64,000 nucleotides of DNA from positions 1,240,001-1,304,000 of the forward strand of contig NZ_CAJZAH010000002.1 in the NCBI RefSeq assembly GCF_914271545.1. Reading direction: 5' to 3'. This DNA is from Cupriavidus respiraculi. Its GTDB lineage: Bacteria; Pseudomonadota; Gammaproteobacteria; Burkholderiales; Burkholderiaceae. The notes under the pieces are model-generated. The model searched no databases. It saw nothing but the letters and a program-made list of their open reading frames with translations, and had not been told where the DNA came from. Below are positions 55,112 through 64,000 of this stretch, in pieces (within the stretch, counting starts at the first letter, position 1; every line of letters starts with the position of its first letter). A program made the position numbers and the translations under genes.

Positions 55112-56288
55112 CATCGTCGTCCGGCTGGGCATCGCCCAGACGCTGGCCTGGGGTTCGACCTACTATCTGCCGGCCATGCTGGCAGCGCCGATGGCACGCG
55201 ATCTGGGTGTGTCGATGCCCACGGTGTTCGCGGCATTTAGCGCGGCGCTGGTCGTCTCCGCGCTGCTCGGACCGGCTTCCGGTCGCCTGATCGACCGCTC
55301 CGGCGGCCGTCTCGTGCTGGCCGGCACCAGCATCGTGTTCGCGATCGGGCTCGCGTGGCTGGCATCCGCACAAGGCGCCATCGGCCTCTTTGCCGCCTGG
55401 CTCATTCTGGGCGTCGGCATGGGCAGCGGACTCTACGAGGCCGCGTTCGCCACGCTGGTCTCCCTTCACGGTCACCGCTCGCGCAATGCGATCACCGGCA
55501 TTACCTTGATCGCTGGCTTCGCCAGTACGGTAGGCTGGCCCTTGTCGACCTATGTGGAATCGCAGATAGGCTGGCGCGGCGCCTGCCTGACCTGGGCGGC
55601 GCTCCATCTGACGCTTGGACTGGCGCTGAATCTGAGTCTTCCGCGCGGGTCGTCGGGCGCGGCGGCAGCAGCGGAGCCTGGTGTGAGCGATGACGCCGAG
55701 CCAGTCTCGACACGCGGGACCGCCGCGCCGCGCCTGGCCTCGGTCGCGCTTGCGTTCGTCTTCGCCGCGACATGGTTTGTCAGCACCGCCATGGCCGCAC
55801 ACCTGCCCCGGCTGCTGCAGGCGGGTGGCGCCACCCTCGCCACGGCCGTGATGGTGGGCGCGCTGATCGGCCCCGCCCAGGTTGGCGCGCGCTTGCTGGA
55901 GTTCGGCCTGCTGCGCAAAGTCCATCCGCTGCTGTCGGCACGCATCGCCGCATCGCTTCATCCGGTGGGCGCGCTCGCATTCGGGCTCCTCGGAGCGCCG
56001 GCGGCCGCACTGTTCGGCGTATTGCACGGCGCGGGCAACGGCATCCTGACCATCGCCAAGGGCACCTTGCCGCTGGTGATATTCGGACCGAGCGGCTATG
56101 GGCATCGTCAAGGCGTATTGATGGTGCCGGCGCGCATCGCGCAGGCGCTCGCGCCGTGGGTCTTTGGCGTGTGCCTGGATACGTTTGGCGTCAAGGCCCT
56201 ATGGCTCTCGTCCGGGCTTGGCATCGGAGCCATCGTCATGCTGATGGCGATACGGGAGACGGGCGAGCGGCGGGCGAGTGTGGCCTAG
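55089..56288 (+). CDS. MFS transporter, last gene of the ars operon
   Basis: A major-facilitator protein of about 400 residues with twelve predicted membrane segments. The inter-segment motif A equivalent is GRLIDRSGGRLVL (about 65-77), and a long cytoplasmic Ala/Ser-rich loop lies in the middle (about 183-212). ATG 55089 or GTG 55080 can start it; both lie inside the end of acr3, so it is cotranscribed. MFS exporters in ars operons include ArsK, which exports trivalent inorganic and organic arsenicals. That would suit an operon with ArsI but is inference from position, since transport residues cannot be matched here. It ends 60 bp before the ssb terminator region. Confidence 0.85.
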   Translation: MVVEPSGSIVVRLGIAQTLAWGSTYYLPAMLAAPMARDLGVSMPTVFAAFSAALVVSALLGPASGRLIDRSGGRLVLAGTSIVFAIGLAWLASAQGAIGLFAAWLILGVGMGSGLYEAAFATLVSLHGHRSRNAITGITLIAGFASTVGWPLSTYVESQIGWRGACLTWAALHLTLGLALNLSLPRGSSGAAAAAEPGVSDDAEPVSTRGTAAPRLASVALAFVFAATWFVSTAMAAHLPRLLQAGGATLATAVMVGALIGPAQVGARLLEFGLLRKVHPLLSARIAASLHPVGALAFGLLGAPAAALFGVLHGAGNGILTIAKGTLPLVIFGPSGYGHRQGVLMVPARIAQALAPWVFGVCLDTFGVKALWLSSGLGIGAIVMLMAIRETGERRASVA

Positions 56289-56347
56289 GCCCGGAACAAC
56301 CGGCGGTCCGCTTGCCGCGTCGGCCCGCCCGCGGGTCCCAGAATGCA

Positions 56348-56374
56348 AAAACCCCGCCGTGTCGGGCGGGGTTC
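56348..56374 (-). terminator. Rho-independent terminator of ssb
   Basis: AACCCCGCC (56351-56359) pairs perfectly with GGCGGGGTT (56366-56374) around GTGTCG. On the minus strand the stem is followed by a short T run (plus-strand A from 56348). It sits 31 bp past the ssb stop and faces the end of the ars operon, so it may also slow transcription from the other side. Confidence 0.85.
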
Positions 56375-56405
56375 GGGTCAGCCATATGACAGCCGTTGTT
56401 TCAGG

Positions 56406-56933
56406 TCAGAACGGAATATCGTCATCCATATCCTCGAACCCGTTCGACGGCGCCTGCTGTTGACGGCGTGCGCCACCGCCCTGACCGCCGCCGCCACCTT
56501 GCCCGCCGCTGCGGCCGCCACCATAGCCGCCGCCGGACGATTCGCGGCCATAACCGCCGCCACCGCCACCGCCTTCATCGCCACCGCCCATGCCGCCCTG
56601 GCGCGAGCCGAGCATCTGCATGGTTTCGGCAACGATCTCGGTGCTGTACTTGTCCTGGCCCGACTGGTCCGTCCACTTGCGGGTACGGATACGGCCTTCG
56701 ATATAGACCTGCGAGCCCTTGCGCAGATACTGGCCGGCGATCTCGGCGAGCTTGCCGAAGAAGGCGATCCGGTGCCACTCGGTCAGCTCCTTCATCTCGC
56801 CGCTCTGCTTGTCCTTGTAGCGATCGGTGGTCGCCAGGCGGATATTGGTCACGGCATCGCCGCTGGGCATGGAGCGGGTTTCGGGATCCGCGCCGAGATT
56901 GCCGACGAGGATGACTTTGTTCACTGATGCCAT
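56406..56933 (-). CDS. ssb: Single-stranded DNA-binding protein Ssb
   Basis: A 175-residue SSB. The OB fold spans residues 1-110 ([20 protein letters not shown], then [21 protein letters not shown] and the [12 protein letters not shown] core). A long Gly-rich linker (about 115-158, GGGGG runs with Tyr and Arg) leads to the acidic partner-binding tip DMDDDIPF. This tip recruits repair and replication proteins. GGAGAA precedes the ATG. The gene order MFS then ssb on one strand with uvrA divergent is common in betaproteobacteria. Confidence 0.97.
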   Translation of the reverse strand: MASVNKVILVGNLGADPETRSMPSGDAVTNIRLATTDRYKDKQSGEMKELTEWHRIAFFGKLAEIAGQYLRKGSQVYIEGRIRTRKWTDQSGQDKYSTEIVAETMQMLGSRQGGMGGGDEGGGGGGGYGRESSGGGYGGGRSGGQGGGGGQGGGARRQQQAPSNGFEDMDDDIPF

Positions 56934-57058
56934 GCGTATTCTCCGTGGACCACGCCCTCTACCGTTAGCGGCGCGGTGATGCTTTGACTGGATGCGCCCG
57001 GCATGGAACGCCGGGCGGCTGATGGGGGATCGGTGCGGGGGCTGCCGGGTGGTTCCGG

Positions 57059-58345
57059 TTAGCCGGTCGTGGCCGACGTTGCTGCCGTGGCCGGGGCACT
57101 GTCGTGACCGCGGGCCGGCGGCGCCTTCATGTTCCACGCGATTATAAGCCAGAGGAACAGCGCGCCGGCGCACCCCACGAACACCGCGGCGCGACCCTGA
57201 TGCTGCAGCAGCCAGCCGCCCGCGGCGCCCCCCAGGAACAGGCCGAGCGCCTGCGTGGTGTTGTAGACGCCGAGCGCCGCGCCGCGCGCCGAGGCGGCGT
57301 AGCGCGACACCAGCGAGGGCTGCATGGCCTCCAGCACGTTGAAGGCGACAAAGAACAGCAGCAGCACCCCGGCAATGGCCCACAGGCCGTGCACCACCGC
57401 GAACAGCAGCTGCACCGCGGTCATCAACGCGACGGCACCGAGCAGGACCGGGCGGATCTTGCCGTAGCGCTCGGCCGCCATCATGGGCGCCAGCATCAGC
57501 ACGAAGGAAACCAGCACCACCGGCAGGTAGACCTTCCAATGCGCATCCAGCGGCATGCCGGCGTCGGCGAGCATGCCGGGCACCACCATGAACATCGCCA
57601 CCTGCGAGGCATGCAGGGCCAGCACGCCCACGTTCATGCGCGCCAGGTCCGCGTTCAGCAGCACGTGGCGGAACGGCAGCCGCACCGGATGCGGGGCCGG
57701 CGGCGTCGGGACGAGGAACAGCGTCACGCCGATGGCCACCACGCCGAGCACCGACATCAGCGTGAAGATGCCCGACATGCCGATCGCATGCATCAGCGGC
57801 GAGGCGATCACCAGCGACAGCGCGAACGTCAGCCCGATGCTGCCGCCCACCATGGCCATCGCCTTGGTGCGATGGCGCTCGCGGGTGAGATCGGCGATGC
57901 AGGCGGTGATGGCGGCCGAGATGGCGCCCGTGCCCTGCAGCGCGCGGCCCGCGATGATGCCGGTCAGCGTGTCGGAGAAGGCGGCGACGAGGCCGCCGGC
58001 GACGAACAGCAGCAGCCCGCCCACCATCACCGGCTTGCGGCCGATGCGGTCCGACAGCCAGCCGAGCGGAATATGGAGAAAGGCCTGCATCAGCCCGTAG
58101 ATGCCCATGGCCAGGCCCACGCGCTGGGCGTCATGCCCGTCCGGCAGGCCGCGCGCGTATTCGGCGAAGACCGGCAGGATCAGGAACAGGCCAAGCATGC
58201 GCAGCGCGAAGATGCTGGCGAGCGAGACGCTGGCGCGGATCTCGGTGCGGGTCATGCGTTCGCGTTCCGTACTGGCCTGGGCCTCGGCCGCGCCGACCGC
58301 GTCTGCGGCGGCCGCACCTGGGGAAGAAGACTGGGTCGACGGCAT
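57059..58345 (-). CDS. MFS transporter between uvrA and ssb
   Basis: A 428-residue, twelve-segment MFS protein. Motif A is [14 protein letters not shown] (about 98-111). The first membrane segment is [22 protein letters not shown] (about 43-64). The sequence resembles YajR/EmrD-like drug exporters, but no substrate can be assigned. ATG 58345 gives a 30-residue polar leader; ATG 58255 (MTRTEIRAS) begins closer to the first segment and is equally possible. It lies 125 bp upstream of ssb on the same strand and diverges from uvrA. Confidence 0.92.
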   Translation of the reverse strand: MPSTQSSSPGAAAADAVGAAEAQASTERERMTRTEIRASVSLASIFALRMLGLFLILPVFAEYARGLPDGHDAQRVGLAMGIYGLMQAFLHIPLGWLSDRIGRKPVMVGGLLLFVAGGLVAAFSDTLTGIIAGRALQGTGAISAAITACIADLTRERHRTKAMAMVGGSIGLTFALSLVIASPLMHAIGMSGIFTLMSVLGVVAIGVTLFLVPTPPAPHPVRLPFRHVLLNADLARMNVGVLALHASQVAMFMVVPGMLADAGMPLDAHWKVYLPVVLVSFVLMLAPMMAAERYGKIRPVLLGAVALMTAVQLLFAVVHGLWAIAGVLLLFFVAFNVLEAMQPSLVSRYAASARGAALGVYNTTQALGLFLGGAAGGWLLQHQGRAAVFVGCAGALFLWLIIAWNMKAPPARGHDSAPATAATSATTG

Positions 58346-58822
58346 TGCGGGCGTGGAAACGGTCGAGGGAGCGGACTTGGAACGGTCGTGGAACTGCGTT
58401 GGGAAGATGGCGCCGGCGGCGTCGCGGCCGGCAGGGCTGCGCGCCCTTCGCCGCGCCCGTCAGCGTCCTGGAGCGCCGGCATCGCGCCGATCCATCGTCG
58501 CGCCGGCAGGCCGCGGGCAAGCGCCGTAGTGGTCGCCCTTGCGGCGGGCCTTCGAGCGGCTCCCTGGCACCCGGTCTGGGAGCCGGACCACCCCGGAAAC
58601 CGAAGTTCGGTATATTAGCAGGTTTGCTTCTGGCGCCCGGCGCCGGACTTGCGGGAAGCGACGTGGAGTTTGCGGCGCTGGCGCGGGGCAATCCGGCCCG
58701 CGTCCTGGCCCCTCGCCGTCCCGCCTGTCATTCGCCGCTTCGGCGCGCTTCCTGCTTGACGATCCGTGAGACCGGCCTGTCGACCTGACTGGCGGCCCCG
58801 CCTGGCTAAGACACCTCGGTAT
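58346..58822. other. Divergent region between the MFS gene and uvrA
   Basis: About 475 bp without a convincing gene. TATATT at 58611-58616 is the most -10-like hexamer but lacks a -35 partner. TTGACG (58756-58761) lies near uvrA without a good -10. No clear CTGT-N8-ACAG LexA site was found, so SOS control of uvrA cannot be claimed from this sequence. Confidence 0.4.
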
Positions 58823-61687
<2,865 letters not shown>

Positions 61688-61759
61688 AACCTTCCCGGCA
61701 AGGGAACCGCGGGCGCGGCCGGCGCAATGCCGCCGCGCCGGTGCGCTCCGGCGCGGGTG

Positions 61760-63442
61760 TCAGCGCGCCTGCGTCGACGGCACCGAGGCGATCGGCGCGG
61801 CCGCGTCGTCTTTCATGCGGCTGCGGTTGAGCACGCCGGCCTCTTCCAGCACCGGGTACGAAGTCGCGCAGAACAGCGAGTTCAGGCGCTTCAGGTCGCT
61901 GATCACGTCCAGATGCAGGGAGCTGGTCTCTATGCTTTCGGCGGTCTGCGTGGCAACGCGCTGCAGGTGGCTGTGCGAATACCTGCGCTCCAGCTCGCGG
62001 AAATTGGCTTTCTCCCCCATCAGCAGCTGCGCGCTCTTCAGGTCGCCGTTCAGGAAGACCGACAGGCCCAGCCGCAGATTGGCCACCAGACGCGCATGCA
62101 TCTCCGTGATCTCCTGCATGCCGGCCTCGGAAAACTGCAGGTTGTGCGCGATCTTCTTGTCGCGCGCGTCCAGCAGGATGCGCTCGATGATGTCGCCCGC
62201 GTGCTCGAGGTTCACGGTCAGCGAGATGATCTCGGTCCAGCGGCGGCCATCCCGCTCGTCCAGCGCCTCCACGCTGATGCGCGTCAGATAGAGCTTGATC
62301 GCGGTGTAGAGGTCGTCGACCTCGTCGTCGATGCGGCAGGTGGCCGCGGCAAGCTTGGCGTCGTTGGTGCGCAGCACCCGCAGCAGGTTGTCCAGCATCT
62401 GTTCGACCCGGTCGCCGATGCGCAGCACCTCGCGGGCGGCATTGGCCAGCGCGACGGTGGGCGACGACAGCGCGGCCGGGTCCAGGTAGCGCGGCGTGAC
62501 CTGGCTCTCGCCGGTATTGCGCCCGGGCAGCAGGGTCTCGCACAGGCGCGCCAGCGGCGAGGTGAAGCCGAGCAGCGCGACCGCGAGGACCACGTTGAAC
62601 AGCAGGTGGAAATTGACCACCAGCCGCTGCGGGTCGGCATCGACCATGCTCAGCAGCTGCTCGGCCTGCCCCAGCAGCGGCAGCGCCACCACGCAACCGA
62701 GCAGCCGCGACAGCAGATTGCCCATCGTCACGCGCTTGCCGGGCTGGTTCGCCCCCGACGTAGTCAACAGCGCCGACACGCCGGACCCCAGGTTGGCGCC
62801 GACCACCAGCGCCAGCGCCACGTGCAGGGACACCACGCCTGCGGCGGCCAGCGCCCCGCAGAACAGCACCACGGCCAGGCTCGAATAGCACAGCAGCGTC
62901 AGCAGCGCGCCCACCAGCATGTCCAGCGCGGTATCGCCGGTCAGGCTCGCGAACAGCACCTTGACCCCGGCCGCCTCGACCACCGGCCGCGTGGCATTGG
63001 AGATCAGCTCCAGCGCCAGCGTGATCAGTCCCAGTCCGATCAGCACCCGGCCCACATGCCCCGGCTTGCTGCCCTTCTTGGACAGATGGAGGATCACGCC
63101 GATGAAGATCAGCAACGGCGACAGCCACGACAGATCGAGCGAGAAGACCTGGACCATCACCGCGGTGCCGACGTTCGCGCCCAGCATGATGGCCAGCGCC
63201 GGCGCGACGGCGATCAGGCCCTGCCCCACGAAGGAGCTGACGATCACCGCGGTGGCGTTGCTGCTCTGCACGAGCCCCGTCACCCCCAGGCCGGCGAGAA
63301 AGGCGGTAAAGCGGTTGGCGACGCTGGCCGAGAGCACATGGCGCAGATTGGCGCCGTAGACACGCAGAATCCCGACCTTGACGATATTGGTGCCCCATAC
63401 CAGCAGGGCCACTCCGGAAAGGAGGTGAAGAAGAACGCCCAT
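61760..63442 (-). CDS. Na/Pi cotransporter family protein with PhoU-like domain
   Basis: A 560-residue membrane protein. The N-terminal two-thirds holds the two inverted Na/Pi repeats; each has the QSS/YSS substrate motif (GLVQSSNATAVIVSSF about 56-71; LCYSSLAVVLF about 184-194). GANVGTA and GANLGSG are the paired glycine motifs. The C-terminal part (about 340-530) is helical and PhoU-like, with NLEHAGDIIERILLDARDKK. Such proteins take up phosphate with sodium or help balance phosphate. It is convergent with uvrA (72 bp apart) and about 240 bp from apt; no transporter-regulator pair is nearby. Confidence 0.93.
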   Translation of the reverse strand: MGVLLHLLSGVALLVWGTNIVKVGILRVYGANLRHVLSASVANRFTAFLAGLGVTGLVQSSNATAVIVSSFVGQGLIAVAPALAIMLGANVGTAVMVQVFSLDLSWLSPLLIFIGVILHLSKKGSKPGHVGRVLIGLGLITLALELISNATRPVVEAAGVKVLFASLTGDTALDMLVGALLTLLCYSSLAVVLFCGALAAAGVVSLHVALALVVGANLGSGVSALLTTSGANQPGKRVTMGNLLSRLLGCVVALPLLGQAEQLLSMVDADPQRLVVNFHLLFNVVLAVALLGFTSPLARLCETLLPGRNTGESQVTPRYLDPAALSSPTVALANAAREVLRIGDRVEQMLDNLLRVLRTNDAKLAAATCRIDDEVDDLYTAIKLYLTRISVEALDERDGRRWTEIISLTVNLEHAGDIIERILLDARDKKIAHNLQFSEAGMQEITEMHARLVANLRLGLSVFLNGDLKSAQLLMGEKANFRELERRYSHSHLQRVATQTAESIETSSLHLDVISDLKRLNSLFCATSYPVLEEAGVLNRSRMKDDAAAPIASVPSTQAR

Positions 63443-63681
63443 CGTAGGCCTTATCTACCCGGGGCGGTGCAGCAAGGCGGCAGCCGTGGCGGTCGTCGGG
63501 TCACGATGGCTGGCAGGCCTCCCGATGCCGCGGGAGAGCCGCTGCCCGCCCGGTCGTTTTGTTTGATTGATGGGGCATTATGCGCCGCCCGGGCCGAAGC
63601 GGGCAACGCTGCACGGCAGTGAGGGCCGTGCGCATGTGCGCGCCGGCAACAGAGCGGCGGCGGCGAGGCCTCGCCGGGAAC

Positions 63682-64000
63682 TCAGTGGCCGTCGAACTTG
63701 CAGACGGTAAACAGCGGCAGGCCGCTGTCGAGCAGATGGCGCGAGCCGCCCAGTTCCGGCAGGTCCACGATCGCCGCGCCCTCCACCACCGTGGCGCCCA
63801 GGCGCTCGAGCAGCCGGCGGCCGGCCATCATGGTGCCGCCGGTGGCGATCAGGTCGTCCACCAGCAGCACGCGGTCGCCGGGCTTGCAGGCGTCGGCGTG
63901 GATCTCGACGGTGGCGCTGCCATACTCGAGCTCGTACTCCTCGGCCACCGTCTGGAACGGCAGCTTGCCCTTCTTGCGGATGGGCACGAATCCCAGGTTC
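63682..64000 (-). CDS. apt: Adenine phosphoribosyltransferase Apt (C-terminal part)
   Basis: The gene runs off the right edge; about 106 C-terminal residues are visible. They include [15 protein letters not shown], where the Arg-Lys-Lys string is typical of Apt. The PRPP-binding motif [13 protein letters not shown] follows, then the end of the type I phosphoribosyltransferase fold ([12 protein letters not shown]). Apt salvages adenine to AMP with PRPP. The true start is outside the window; an apparent GTG near 63987 is an internal valine of the conserved core. Confidence 0.95.
   Translation of the reverse strand, partial: NLGFVPIRKKGKLPFQTVAEEYELEYGSATVEIHADACKPGDRVLLVDDLIATGGTMMAGRRLLERLGATVVEGAAIVDLPELGGSRHLLDSGLPLFTVCKFDGH

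Noticed and set aside
58700-58822. LexA/SOS box before uvrA
   Set aside because: No CTGT-N8-ACAG-like palindrome with acceptable match was seen.

Overview
The window is GC-rich, with codon third positions mostly G or C. It looks like chromosomal DNA of a betaproteobacterium in the Burkholderiaceae, most likely Cupriavidus/Ralstonia. The reasons are the blocks it carries: ubiB-ubiJ-ubiE with a Tim44-like gene, uvrA diverging from an MFS gene and ssb, a very long DUF3683-type FAD/Fe-S oxidoreductase, and a double-length UvrA-like protein. This placement is by gene content and protein resemblance only; no database search was run. I saw no rRNA, tRNA, CRISPR array, insertion sequence, integrase or phage gene.

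Layout. 79-12703 (minus) is a run of ten genes: a TPMT-like methyltransferase, ubiB, ubiJ, a Tim44-like membrane protein, ubiE, a DUF971 protein, a YddA/SbmA-type ABC transporter, a HIT protein, the FAD/Fe-S oxidoreductase and a YqaA/DedA membrane protein. Three of them serve ubiquinone synthesis. 13029-21238 (plus) is a tightly packed operon for a three-subunit molybdenum hydroxylase of the carbon monoxide dehydrogenase type, with form II active-site loop AYRGAGR, plus its maturation set: MoxR AAA ATPase, CoxE/VWA, CoxG, XdhC/CoxF and a MobA-like cytidylyltransferase. 21235-25997 (minus) is a three-gene signalling operon: OmpR-type regulator, periplasmic LysM-FecR protein and CHASE2 histidine kinase. 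It diverges from an active-looking diguanylate cyclase at 26540-27790. 27819-31977 (minus) is a trehalose cluster, otsB, GH15 hydrolase, otsA. 32250-35425 (plus) holds ilvA, queF and a uracil-DNA-glycosylase-family protein.

35541-40960 (plus) is a complete drug-efflux operon: TetR regulator, lipoprotein HlyD adaptor, ABC ATPase, ABC-2 permease and NodT-type outer-membrane factor, with several ATGA overlaps. A 149-bp palindromic repeat separates it from a 1944-residue class III UvrA (41224-47058). Two exported lipoprotein hydrolases follow, a tannase/feruloyl-esterase and an alpha/beta-hydrolase of the Abhydrolase_10 type, then a lipoprotein metallo-beta-lactamase-fold hydrolase on the other strand. 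52645-56288 is an arsenic operon: arsR, arsI (organoarsenical C-As lyase), arsC, acr3 and an MFS exporter. The right end carries ssb, an MFS transporter, canonical uvrA, a Na/Pi cotransporter and the C-terminal part of apt, which runs off the edge.

Most of the window is housekeeping or well-known accessory content. The parts most worth following up are the form II molybdenum hydroxylase of unknown substrate, the regulator/LysM-FecR/CHASE2 operon paired with a diguanylate cyclase, the double-length UvrA beside a normal UvrA, the GH15 enzyme between otsB and otsA, and the organoarsenical branch of the ars operon.
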